Below are positions 7,823-15,472 of a stretch of DNA of 64,000 bases, piece by piece; position 1 is the stretch's first letter; each line of letters opens with the position of its first letter. The notes beneath the pieces are model-generated. The model ran no database searches, was not told where the DNA came from, and worked only from the letters and a program-made list of their open reading frames with translations. The position numbers were made by a program, and so were the translations under genes. This DNA is from Chrysogorgia sp. JL179-B06. Its lineage: Eukaryota > Cnidaria > Anthozoa > Scleralcyonacea > Chrysogorgiidae. The stretch covers positions 1 to 64,000 of the forward strand of contig JAYKKM010000252.1 in NCBI GenBank assembly GCA_035772405.1. The letters are read 5' to 3'.

Positions 7823-8392
7823 ATGAGGAGGAAGTCAGTTGTTGTTTTCAACCACATATCAAAGGATATGCCATAGGAAGAGGTGGTAGAGCTCAAACGC
7901 TTGTACGCGTACTACCACAAACTAGAAGCCTGTTACAAATGGAAATACAAGAGGTTGAAGAAAGTTAAACTATCGTTAAACATGACTAGCATAGGGTTAA
8001 CGACAGTAGGGATTGTAGCTGGATCGATAACAGCTAACCCTCTAATTATTGCTTGTATTAGTGGTCCTGGCGTGATAATCCAAGGCTACTTGGCTAAATC
8101 CAATCTGACGAGTAGAGTGGAGCATTGTAAGTTCGCACACACTAGCTACAAAAAGATATTGACACAACTAAGATCGTATCTTAGAGGTCTTCCTTACAAC
8201 GAGTCAATGTTCCTCTCAGACGTTAAAGTGTTGGACGATAATGTGACTGACTTGTGTCCACCAATCAACGGAATGGTGAAAAGGTATAATAAAGTGTATG
8301 AGACACAAGCGGGGTCCGATTCCGACCTCTCTCTAAACACAAGTATACACGTAAGAACCAGTGATGTGTCAGTCGACAAGTTCCAAGAGTAG
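7823..8392 (+). pseudogene. Small membrane protein gene with an early nonsense codon
   Basis: The likely original start is the ATG at 7823, directly after a gatat motif and 5 bases beyond the fiber stop. In the same frame a TAG at 7874-7876 interrupts after 17 codons. The frame then stays open for 172 codons to 8392. The open part has a basic helical N-terminus (KWKYKRLKKVKLSL), a hydrophobic segment with GLTTVGIVAGSITANPLI followed by IACISGPGVIIQGYL, and a helical C-terminal half ending in a Ser- and Asp-rich tail. A product could begin only at an internal ATG such as the one in SLNMTSIG. Similar hydrophobic small proteins occur in animal Polintons as I recall, without known function. The nonsense codon is not in a homopolymer, so a true mutation is likely. 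Confidence 0.65.
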
Positions 8393-8441
8393 GTGCTCAT
8401 AAGTATCACTAATTAGGAGTTTGTTCTGACATAAAAACAAA

Positions 8442-8462
8442 ACATGTGGTATATTATAGGTG
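8442..8462 (+). promoter_or_regulatory. Promoter-like motif of the BRO-N/VRR-NUC gene
   Basis: The bases acatgtggtatattatagg then tg precede the ATG at 8463. They closely match the block before the major capsid gene. This supports 8463, not 8518, as the original start. Confidence 0.5.
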
Positions 8463-8558
8463 ATGAGTATCACTAAAATATTTAGAAATAACGACACGTC
8501 AGTCACTACTACAAAAGATGGAGATAAATATTTGGTTCTACGGAAAAGAGGTAGCTGA
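8463..8558 (+). other. Shifted 5' end of the BRO-N gene
   Basis: From the ATG at 8463 a 31-codon frame (beginning MSITKIFRNND and including TTTKDGDKY) has the look of the first strands of a BRO-N domain. It then loses the frame near 8530-8535 and stops at 8556-8558. The rest of the domain continues in the frame of the next entry, so a one-base indel in the AAATATTT region divides the gene. Confidence 0.65.
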
Positions 8559-9282
8559 AATCTTAGGATATAAAAGACCTTCCAAAGCGATACAACAGCG
8601 TGTGAAAGATGATGAGAAAAGAAAGGTTCAAAATCTCAGGTCCCAATTTGGGACCCGAGATTTAGAGTGTCAAAATAGACAAATTCAGAATAGGCAAGTT
8701 TGGCAAATAAACGAGAGTGGTCTATACAGACTAATATTCTCGTCTAAACTAGAGTCGGCAGAAAACTTTAGAAAATGGGTATTCTCAGAAGTTCTACCAT
8801 CTATAAGAAAAACAGGTGTTTACACGCAGTATAACCAACTGTCAATCATGAATGAGACAGATTTACACTACGACATTGTAAAATATATTAGAGAGTACCA
8901 TCCAACAATAGTCATCCCAGGGTTGGGAGAGTACCAAGACACATCTACTAAAAGAATAGATGGATGGAAGAAGGGTTACAGTGGTGGGCAACCAGACTTG
9001 ATAGTTCCACAACTACACAAGAGATACAATGGTTTTGCTATAGAGTTCAAAACACCGAAAGGTAATGGGGTTATTAGGAATAACCAGTTGAGGGTATTAA
9101 GGAGACTAAGATCACAAGGGTACAACACGTTACTATCCTCAGACCAACATGAGATAATACATTTCATAGAGACATATATGATAGACTCTAGAGTTCTGTG
9201 TGAGTACTGTAACAGAAGATTTAAGAGTGAAACCACACTGTCTAATCACCAAAGATACTTTCATCGAATACTCTATCTGTGA
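8518..9282 (+). CDS. BRO-N + VRR-NUC nuclease + C2H2 zinc finger protein
   Basis: The open frame has 254 residues from an ATG at 8518, which is probably not the native start. Residues 5-101 carry a BRO-N domain (WFYGKEVAEILGYKRPSKAI, then INESGLYRLIFSSKLESA, then FRKWVFSEVLPSIRKTG). Bro-N domains bind DNA in many viral proteins. Residues about 113-220 form a VRR-NUC type PD-(D/E)xK nuclease: D160 in GGQPDL, E176 and K178 in IEFK, followed by NNQLRVLRRLRSQGY. VRR-NUC enzymes cut branched or single-stranded DNA. A C2H2 finger ends the protein (C228, C231, H244, H249). The likely role is processing replication or recombination intermediates; the residues are visible, the role is inferred. The missing N-terminal strands lie in another frame just upstream. 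Confidence 0.85.
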   Translation: MEINIWFYGKEVAEILGYKRPSKAIQQRVKDDEKRKVQNLRSQFGTRDLECQNRQIQNRQVWQINESGLYRLIFSSKLESAENFRKWVFSEVLPSIRKTGVYTQYNQLSIMNETDLHYDIVKYIREYHPTIVIPGLGEYQDTSTKRIDGWKKGYSGGQPDLIVPQLHKRYNGFAIEFKTPKGNGVIRNNQLRVLRRLRSQGYNTLLSSDQHEIIHFIETYMIDSRVLCEYCNRRFKSETTLSNHQRYFHRILYL

Positions 9283-9327
9283 GATAATCTGTGAGACGAC
9301 TGTGAGGGTCATCTGTAACAAGACACC

Positions 9328-9340
9328 ACGTATAGTATAG
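9328..9340 (+). promoter_or_regulatory. Promoter-like motif of the 99-residue gene
   Basis: The bases acgtatagtatag abut the ATG at 9341. This is the cleanest form of the TATAgTATAg doublet. It lies in the 58-bp gap after the nuclease gene. Confidence 0.5.
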
Positions 9341-9640
9341 ATGACTGACAGTGAGTCCGTACCTATTATAACGTCGACAACAAGGGTTAAAGACCCTAAG
9401 AGAGTAGAGGCAGGCAAACGCTTGGCTGCTATATCAAAAGCAGCCAAAGAGAGGAAGATGAGAGATAGAGTCATAAGTGAGGACGATAGTTTTAACTACG
9501 GATACATCATAGGTACTATAGGAGTGGTAATAGCCGCTAGCTCACTGTATTACACGATGAGACAAGACAAACAAGTAGTGACCGAAGAGCCTAAGACCGT
9601 CATTATAAAACCACCACGTAAACTCGACAGCTTCGATTAA
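9341..9640 (+). CDS. Small single-pass membrane protein
   Basis: The protein has 99 residues. The N-terminal half is basic and helical (KDPKRVEAGKRLAAISKAAK, then ERKMRDR). A hydrophobic segment (GYIIGTIGVVIAASSLYY) spans about residues 54-71, and a short polar tail has proline-rich sequence (IIKPPRKL). The pattern fits a tail- or centrally anchored protein with a basic domain that could face DNA. I recall genes with the DPKRVxAGKRLA motif in many animal Polintons. Their function is unknown to me. It is followed after 17 bases by another small gene with the same promoter type. Confidence 0.72.
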   Translation: MTDSESVPIITSTTRVKDPKRVEAGKRLAAISKAAKERKMRDRVISEDDSFNYGYIIGTIGVVIAASSLYYTMRQDKQVVTEEPKTVIIKPPRKLDSFD

Positions 9641-9657
9641 AACATGTCGTATAATAT
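9641..9657 (+). promoter_or_regulatory. Promoter-like motif of the 77-residue gene
   Basis: The bases aacatgtcgtataatat fill the whole gap between the stop of the 99-residue gene and the ATG at 9658. They match the acatgt plus TATAATAT block before the capsid gene. Confidence 0.5.
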
Positions 9658-9891
9658 ATGGCATCAATAGACAGAAAAGAACTGATGAACGAGCTATACG
9701 ACGCAGCCCTTGTGACTGCTGGAGCCGTAGCCGTGTCGATGGCATCAAAGAAAGTACTAAAAGAACCGTTGGGTACCCCTGAATCAGTGAAGGGCACCCT
9801 CAAGTTAGCGACTGCTGTAGGCGTTTCAACGCTACTCGTTAAGTGGGCGCAGAGCAAGAAATACTTACCTATTGACCCGTTCTCAAAATAA
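9658..9891 (+). CDS. Small hydrophobic conserved Polinton protein
   Basis: This 77-residue protein opens with a charged helix (DRKELMNELYDAAL). Two weakly hydrophobic, Ala- and Val-rich segments follow (VTAGAVAVSMASKK and KLATAVGVSTLLVKWAQ), and it ends in KKYLPIDPFSK. I recall closely similar proteins as a regular small gene of animal Polintons. Its size and composition suggest a minor virion or membrane-associated peptide, but no function is established from sequence. The frame and promoter motif are intact. It lies between two other small membrane-type genes in the same orientation. Confidence 0.72.
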   Translation: MASIDRKELMNELYDAALVTAGAVAVSMASKKVLKEPLGTPESVKGTLKLATAVGVSTLLVKWAQSKKYLPIDPFSK

Positions 9892-9907
9892 TCTAACGTA
9901 ATACATA

Positions 9908-10323
9908 ATGGCTAGTGTGATAGCAGGTGGTTTATTCAACGCTATAGCATTCGCAGGAGCTGGATTTATATTCAGCAAGCTAAACCACACCGGCTACGAG
10001 ACAGAGATAAAGAGACACAACAAAGCATTGGAAAGTCTTCCAAGAGCGAAAGAAAAGTTCTACGAGAACGAGATTCGTCAGAGAGATAAAGTCCAATAAT
10101 TAAGACAACAGTTGTCAGATGCTAACGCAGACATAAATGACACGAACCACGCTCTGGACAACTAAGACAAGTACTGACGATACAGTATGATGGGAAGACA
10201 TTTAGTAAAGAGCCTGAGTTGTCAGACTATTACAAACCCTCAGATGAGATGAAAGAATACCAAACGGTATTCGTTGGAGTTGTTGGGCTACCTTTAGGTT
10301 ACTTAATATATAGAGTGTTATAG
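9908..10323 (+). pseudogene. Small membrane protein gene broken by stops and a frameshift
   Basis: A 63-codon frame from the ATG at 9908 ends in TAA at 10097-10099. It encodes a hydrophobic N-terminus (GGLFNAIAFAGAGFIFSKL) and a charged helix. The same frame continues after the stop with a coiled-coil-like stretch (LRQQLSDANADINDTNHALD), then meets further stops near 10162-10176. Another frame takes over at about 10180 with YDGKTFSKEPELSDYYKPSD and a hydrophobic end (VFVGVVGLPLGYLIYRVL) closing at TAG 10321-10323. The whole resembles one protein of about 138 residues with membrane segments at both ends, a gene type I recall from animal Polintons. The last stop lies two bases before the next ATG. 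At least one stop and one frame change make it a pseudogene in this assembly. Confidence 0.72.
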
Positions 10324-10325
10324 AA
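10312..10325 (+). promoter_or_regulatory. TATAG-type motif before the coiled-coil peptide gene
   Basis: The bases agagtgttatagaa end at the ATG at 10326 and include the stop codon of the preceding pseudogene. The TGTTATAG core matches the one before 6864. Confidence 0.4.
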
Positions 10326-10511
10326 ATGAGCACTAAAACTTTGAAGGAGATGGCTATGGAATTTGATAAAAAGCGTAACTTGACAGAGACATTCTCTTAC
10401 CAAACTCGTCAGATAGAAGAGTTGGAACAACTACTATCAGACGCTCTAAAACAGGTCATAACAATAAAGTGTGAGTTGGAGACACTCAACAACAAAGTTA
10501 CTATACTATAG
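10326..10511 (+). CDS. Short coiled-coil peptide
   Basis: The frame gives 61 residues with an ATG preceded by TTATAGAA. Residues about 25-60 show a heptad pattern of Leu and Ile (IEELEQLLSDAL, then ITIKCELETLNNKV), typical of a homo-oligomeric coiled coil. There is no membrane segment. It fits tightly between the preceding pseudogene (2 bases) and the zinc-ribbon gene (30 bases) on the same strand, which supports a real gene. I do not recognise its family. A trimeric coiled coil could act as a capsid cement or spike stalk, but this is a guess. Confidence 0.6.
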   Translation: MSTKTLKEMAMEFDKKRNLTETFSYQTRQIEELEQLLSDALKQVITIKCELETLNNKVTIL

Positions 10512-10520
10512 TCTAAGGGT

Positions 10521-10541
10521 ATATATAGTATATTAACTTAG
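10521..10541 (+). promoter_or_regulatory. Double TATA motif before the zinc-ribbon gene
   Basis: The bases atatatagtatattaacttag precede the ATG at 10542. The TATA doublet lies slightly farther from the ATG than in other genes. Confidence 0.45.
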
Positions 10542-11168
10542 ATGGTTGACGAACGTACAATGAGAATGTTCTATGCTGGGTATATATTGGATGAGATTGA
10601 TACATCAAAAAAGTGGAGTGGTACTACATTAGGGTACACATTGGACGAGATCAAGAACGGAAGTAAGGACGCAACACCAAAAAAGTGGTACGACACCACG
10701 TACTGTTACGAGTGTAGTAACCACAGAACCCAAATCGAAGATGGTGTATTTAGTTGTAACAAGTGTGGAGAGACTACTTACGGACGTGTGAGAAACTTCG
10801 TACCTAACATTTGGATGTACAAGAAATCGGCTCATAGTTACAGTAAGTGGTTAGATAGAATGTTGACTGGACTAGTCAATGAGAGTGACATACCAACAGT
10901 TGTCAGTGATTTTATAGAGATAGTGTGGTCTCTTAAAAGAAACAAACTGATTGTCAAGAACATATCGAAATATATTTTCTATGTCATAAGAATATGCTCT
11001 AGAAGAGGTATAGAGTTGAGAGGTAGTCTTAACGACCTCAAACCTGGTAAGGTTAAGGTACGATTCGAGTATAACCTGTATAGTGTAGTATACAAGGATC
11101 TAGGTTGGGATGGGAGAGGAGATCCATACTACAACGAGTGGATAAATAAAATATATGGTAATATATAA
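10542..11168 (+). CDS. Zinc-ribbon protein, possible VLTF3-like late transcription factor
   Basis: The protein has 208 residues. A Cys4 zinc ribbon is formed by C55, C58, C72 and C75 (CYECSN and CNKCGE). It is followed by YKKSAHSYSKWLDRML at 93-108, then a helical region and an ending NLYSVVYKDLGWD. This order, a zinc ribbon then a YKR/NHFxxWL-like helix then a conserved aromatic-rich end, is that of poxvirus late transcription factor VLTF3 homologues in large DNA viruses and Polintons. If correct, it would act with the TATA-like promoters seen here. The N-terminus has an internal duplication (GYILDEI with KKWSGTT, then GYTLDEI with KKWYDTT). The stop overlaps the next ATG by one base. The VLTF3 assignment is tentative. 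Confidence 0.55.
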   Translation: MVDERTMRMFYAGYILDEIDTSKKWSGTTLGYTLDEIKNGSKDATPKKWYDTTYCYECSNHRTQIEDGVFSCNKCGETTYGRVRNFVPNIWMYKKSAHSYSKWLDRMLTGLVNESDIPTVVSDFIEIVWSLKRNKLIVKNISKYIFYVIRICSRRGIELRGSLNDLKPGKVKVRFEYNLYSVVYKDLGWDGRGDPYYNEWINKIYGNI

Positions 11169-11347
11169 TGGCAAGACCAAAAATTTACCAAACCAAAGAA
11201 GAAGCTTTGATAGCATCCAGAGCTCAAACCAAAGAGTGGATTAGAACTCATAAGTGGGTGTGTGAGACGTGCGATCGGTCATACCACGTGACCTCTAAAT
11301 CTAAACACGTCAAGACTAGAAAACATTTGAGAAACCTAAGCAGCTAG
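11168..11347 (+). CDS. Tiny single zinc-finger protein
   Basis: The product has 59 residues. Its ATG shares one base with the preceding stop and follows an atatata motif. The core is WVCETCDRSY then HVTSKSKHVKTRKHLRN, a C2H2-type arrangement with C31 and C34 and candidate histidines in the HVKTRKH segment. The N-terminal half is basic and helical. Small proteins with this one-finger layout occur in Polintons and other large DNA viruses as I recall. They may bind nucleic acid. Its stop codon interlocks with the stop codon of the convergent polymerase gene in the four bases ctag at 11344-11347. Confidence 0.65.
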   Translation: MARPKIYQTKEEALIASRAQTKEWIRTHKWVCETCDRSYHVTSKSKHVKTRKHLRNLSS

Positions 11348-12648
11348 TTCTGGACTATTTTGTAGTGTCCATACGCATAGCTAGACACACCGTCTGGTAG
11401 TATATGTCGCTTGTCGTCAAAGCAACTTAAGGATATCTTGTTTATTTCATAGCTTCCCAGTTGGTGGCTCTTGCTGCGAATAGTTTTAATTATGTGAGAC
11501 ATTTGCTCACCATTTGTCAGGACACTTTTATAGTTGTCATGTCTTATATTATTTCTAATGGTACTCTTCTTAATACCCTTAGCAGTCTTCCCACCTTTTC
11601 CGTCCTCTTTTATGTAGCTATACATTTTCGACCTTAAACCAACGAATTCAACGATTGGGACTCCTAACGTCTCGTCCTTCATTTTACCAATAACCTTCTT
11701 GTTAGTTGGGTCGAAGTAAGGAGATGACTTGTCATATCCACTAAAGTCAAACACTTCTTTGTTAGCGTACATGTCTTTGTACACATCCTCCGTCTTAATC
11801 TCATACATTAGGCTATCCGTGTCTGTGAATAGTAGTTTGGCTTTGTTGTCATACTCCTTTTTGACGTTGTTGTAGTGGAAGTCATACATCAATGTCTTTG
11901 ACAAGTCTAGAATACACATACCCACATATGCTGGTCTATTTAGAGTTAGTGTCTCTTTGATCTTGTGAACTGCTACCAAGTTATTGTCAAATATCTTACT
12001 GCTTACAAAGGTTGGTTTTGACGTTAGTTTCTTCAGTTTTTCCTTGTCTGTTACTAACTCCACGCTCACACGTTTTCGTAGATTCTCCATAGTCTTTCCA
12101 AACACACTATTATTCATGAGCTTGAAGAAATCCTTCTCAAAGTCATTCTTTGCTTGGGTCCTCTTGTCTGTGTTAAAGTCGATATATTGCTTGAGCCATG
12201 GTGACTGATCGAACTGAAGTACTCTATGTATCTTCTTAACCTTCATTCCCAAACTTTTGTATAATTGTAGGTTTCTATAGTGAACAACGTACTTACTCTT
12301 ATCACTTAGATTAGGTACAAGTTTTGCAACCTCTCCAACAGATATCTTAAACTTGTTTTGGATTGTCTTACAATAGTTTGACAACATATCACTACTCACT
12401 TTCATCCTCTCAGGGGCTAAAGGATAGTCGTTGTGAAGATCGTGCAACTCCTCTGGATACTCTAGATCAACCTCAAGTATCAACCCCTTGTCTGACTCGT
12501 TGCTATATTTATCTAGACTGTTGATGTCAAAACCATCGACCCACTCAAATCCACCAGTCGGTAGATACTGACACATAGCCCAACCGTAAAGGTTATTCGC
12601 ATCTAGGTATACGATGTGTTTCGATGGTTTACTACTATCATACCCCCT
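11344..12648 (-). CDS. Protein-primed family B DNA polymerase, palm/thumb part (frameshifted)
   Basis: This frame carries the polymerization half. Motif A (YLDANNLYGW) lies just upstream of an ATG at 12576. Counting from that ATG, motif B is KLMNNSVFG at about 152-160 and motif C is FTDTDS at 249-254, with the two metal-binding aspartates. The following VPIVEFVGLRSKMYS segment and the end near KRHILPDG are typical of Polinton polymerases. The frame is open only back to about 12648, next to a run of five C (plus strand) at 12643-12647, where it must join the upstream exonuclease part by a one-base shift. As assembled, no single protein contains both halves. In life the enzyme copies the linear genome from a protein primer. 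Family confidence is high; whether the lesion is real is open. Confidence 0.9.
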   Translation of the reverse strand, partial: RGYDSSKPSKHIVYLDANNLYGWAMCQYLPTGGFEWVDGFDINSLDKYSNESDKGLILEVDLEYPEELHDLHNDYPLAPERMKVSSDMLSNYCKTIQNKFKISVGEVAKLVPNLSDKSKYVVHYRNLQLYKSLGMKVKKIHRVLQFDQSPWLKQYIDFNTDKRTQAKNDFEKDFFKLMNNSVFGKTMENLRKRVSVELVTDKEKLKKLTSKPTFVSSKIFDNNLVAVHKIKETLTLNRPAYVGMCILDLSKTLMYDFHYNNVKKEYDNKAKLLFTDTDSLMYEIKTEDVYKDMYANKEVFDFSGYDKSSPYFDPTNKKVIGKMKDETLGVPIVEFVGLRSKMYSYIKEDGKGGKTAKGIKKSTIRNNIRHDNYKSVLTNGEQMSHIIKTIRSKSHQLGSYEINKISLSCFDDKRHILPDGVSSYAYGHYKIVQN

Positions 12649-15472
12649 TCATGTACTTGTTATTAGCTTCTCCATGTCTATGCGTTATACAGGAGACACC
12701 ACCCCGCATTCCTTTCTCGATAAACTGAAACATATCAATGTTAGTCATCAACTTTAGTTCCACTCCTGTCATCTTTAGAGCAGCGTCCCACGATAGTCCA
12801 GGTGATGTGAAGTAATGACAAGGATCTAATTGGTAGTACTGCTTACACGTTCTTCTAAAGTTCTCGAACACGTCAGATAGTAGTAACACGTCAGACTTTA
12901 GGTATAGATCGTGGTACCCACCCATATTCTCCACACCCATTGTATTCCACACTTCTTGAGCGTGCTTGTAGTCTGTGTCTGACACATGCTCGTCGTTTAG
13001 GACGCTGTAGAAACTCTCCTTTGGTGGCAACTCGAGTTCGTTAAACTTGTCGAAACTATCCATATAGTCATACGGGTACACACCTTTTCGAGACACCAAC
13101 TCTAGCTCCTCACCTTGAAACAGTTCAGACGTGTACTTGAGACAGTCCTTTGGTAGGTTGTTAACTAGGTTGGCTAGACTAGAGCTCATGAATTGGAAAC
13201 TATCTAGAAACACTAGATGTTTACCTAACATGAATGCCATATATTTCTCCATATTATTTGGTATGACGTTGATTTTCTGACCTATCTTACCTATCTCTTG
13301 CATTATAAAGTGGCTATCGTACCCTCTTAGATTATGAAATATGACAGGTATCTTATCAGTCAATCTATAGTTCCTATTACATAACTGATGTGCTGAACCT
13401 CTATACTTACCAGTGACGTGACAATGATCTCTAACTCTCACGTTTTTACGTTTATATTCCCTATCACAAATATGACATTTAGTCGCTTCCTTGAAGTTAA
13501 CCTTATCAGCTATGGTCATCACCATGTCCTTATTAAAATGCTCCTTTCTAACTTTCTTGCAGTACTTAACCTCCTCTAACATCTTTTTCATGAACTTCTT
13601 AACCGCTTTCGGACCTCGAAACATCTCTACTGGTTTACTATATTTATCATCGTAACAGCACACTACTTTGTATCCATACCCACAGTCCGTATGTCTTTGG
13701 TACTCACTAGTGTACGATCCTGTGAGTGGTGTCACGTTGTCGACCTTCTCTGTGATAGCCTCGAAGTCTGCGTATATCACGAATGGTACCTCTAATTGTT
13801 TGTGATAATTTACGTACTCAAGAGTACTGTCTTCTTCAGCTGGCATCTTGATCGCTTGCTTACCATTTACCACCATACAAACCTCCTTATGCTTCTCAAG
13901 AATCTCACTGGTAGTAAAGCAGTTAAGACAGTACCTACAGAAACTCTTGCGACACTTGTGACTAGACTGACCGTACATAAACCTATCAAAGTCTTTGATA
14001 TACACGTAGTGTCGTTTAACACCATTAGTTATTAGCAGTAGGTCCATATGATCCTCGAACTTCTCCTCAGAAACGTAGATAGGAAATGTCTGCTTGTTCT
14101 CATACCCAAACACGCTTATGCTGATATCATTCTGTCTCTCTATCTTGTTGTACTGTTTCGTATCCACTGGAAATCTCACTCCTTCATAATTGACAGAACC
14201 TACGTTCTTCTTGTGCTTCGACACTCTCTGCGGATCCTTTCCCACAGGACATTTGTGCAACACGTGACACCACATGAAACACTTATCATCTTCATTCTTT
14301 ATATTAATCAAACCTTTCGACGCGTTCCTCAACTCTTCCGGTAGCTCAATATAACTCGATCCTTTAAGAGGTATATACACTACCACATTAATATAGTGAT
14401 CGTTAATACTATCTACAACCCACCCAGACCCTTCTGACAACCACACAGCTATACGATTCACTATCTCCTCACTAGCTTGCTTCGTAGTCCCACTAATATC
14501 AACACTATTAGTCACTGTTTTGACCACACTATTGAAGAAGGCTGTCTTAAACACAGACTCTCCACCACCAATTTGTTTCTCTAGAGTCACTTTCAATGTC
14601 TCGGAAAACTTTAAACCTTTCAGTCTCTCTAACTCTTCCTGTAGAGTCGAGCCCACTACTCCTCTAGTCTTGACTAGTTGTTTTAGTGGATCCTTATTGT
14701 CGATCACCTCAACACTATACGACTTGGTGTACCCTTTGAGAGCAACTCTCCTTTGTATTACAGTAGGAGGTTTCATCTCAGCAATAAGGTTAGTGATTCT
14801 CTCATACTCTTTGTCTGAGACCTCCTGACTTAATCGTGACCTCTTCTTGTATCGTCTAAGATCACGTCTAGCCTTCCTGACCTCCCTAACTCTGGTGACT
14901 CTATTAATAACGTTCTCTCTAGATACCTTTCTAATAAGGTCCATCCACTTATACCCCAATGCTTTAGCATCAACTAGATAGCCAGACATCCTCTCTAGAA
15001 AACTCATCTTAATATTAGGCATAACTAAGTCACCAGAACCTATAGTAGGACCACGTGCACCACCGCTCGATAGTGTACCACTACGAGTAACATTACCATC
15101 CACAATAGAGTCACGTTTACTCTCAGACATTTTCACACGAGTCGTTTTATTATTTAATATAGCTAAGTCCTTAGACCTTTTCGAACCACGAGCCCCACTC
15201 GACTCACGACCTGAAATAAAGTTCATATCAGTATCACGTGTAACATCACTTGACATAGTCTTATTACGAGCGACATCCTCACCAGCAGCAGTCCCACGTC
15301 TAGACACCTCACTCTGTAGCCTACTAGCTGACACATGTCTCATAGGCTTCAAACCATGCGACACATCGCCTATTAGTAGTCTCGAAAGTGGGGCTAACGG
15401 CGAACTTTTTCCATTTGAATGTCTCAACTTCTCTGGAGAACCAAGCACTTTTTCTGTTTTTGGATTCCACAT
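12638..15472 (-). CDS. Protein-primed family B DNA polymerase, N-terminal and exonuclease part
   Basis: From the ATG at 15472 this gives 944 residues and ends in TGA at 12638-12640. The frame is open upstream to 15580 only through a GTG inside the palindrome, so I prefer the ATG. The first 200 residues are basic, Ser-rich and poorly conserved, where Polinton polymerases carry a terminal-protein or accessory region. A Cys/His cluster follows at about 507-532 (CRKSFCRYCLNC). Exo I is YADFEAI (D569, E571). An endonuclease VII-like Cys/His insert is at 666-702 (CHICDRE, DHCHVTG, LCNRNYR). Exo II is FHNLRGYDSHF (712-722) and Exo III is YLKSDVLLLSD (857-867). The proofreading residues are all present. 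The stop falls just before motif A, at a G5 run. Start context contains CATATAAC. Confidence 0.9.
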   Translation of the reverse strand: MWNPKTEKVLGSPEKLRHSNGKSSPLAPLSRLLIGDVSHGLKPMRHVSASRLQSEVSRRGTAAGEDVARNKTMSSDVTRDTDMNFISGRESSGARGSKRSKDLAILNNKTTRVKMSESKRDSIVDGNVTRSGTLSSGGARGPTIGSGDLVMPNIKMSFLERMSGYLVDAKALGYKWMDLIRKVSRENVINRVTRVREVRKARRDLRRYKKRSRLSQEVSDKEYERITNLIAEMKPPTVIQRRVALKGYTKSYSVEVIDNKDPLKQLVKTRGVVGSTLQEELERLKGLKFSETLKVTLEKQIGGGESVFKTAFFNSVVKTVTNSVDISGTTKQASEEIVNRIAVWLSEGSGWVVDSINDHYINVVVYIPLKGSSYIELPEELRNASKGLINIKNEDDKCFMWCHVLHKCPVGKDPQRVSKHKKNVGSVNYEGVRFPVDTKQYNKIERQNDISISVFGYENKQTFPIYVSEEKFEDHMDLLLITNGVKRHYVYIKDFDRFMYGQSSHKCRKSFCRYCLNCFTTSEILEKHKEVCMVVNGKQAIKMPAEEDSTLEYVNYHKQLEVPFVIYADFEAITEKVDNVTPLTGSYTSEYQRHTDCGYGYKVVCCYDDKYSKPVEMFRGPKAVKKFMKKMLEEVKYCKKVRKEHFNKDMVMTIADKVNFKEATKCHICDREYKRKNVRVRDHCHVTGKYRGSAHQLCNRNYRLTDKIPVIFHNLRGYDSHFIMQEIGKIGQKINVIPNNMEKYMAFMLGKHLVFLDSFQFMSSSLANLVNNLPKDCLKYTSELFQGEELELVSRKGVYPYDYMDSFDKFNELELPPKESFYSVLNDEHVSDTDYKHAQEVWNTMGVENMGGYHDLYLKSDVLLLSDVFENFRRTCKQYYQLDPCHYFTSPGLSWDAALKMTGVELKLMTNIDMFQFIEKGMRGGVSCITHRHGEANNKYMKGV

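Noticed and set aside
12643..12647. Programmed ribosomal frameshift in the polymerase
   Set aside because: Polinton polymerases are normally single-frame genes, no slippery heptamer or pseudoknot is evident, and other genes here carry similar indels.
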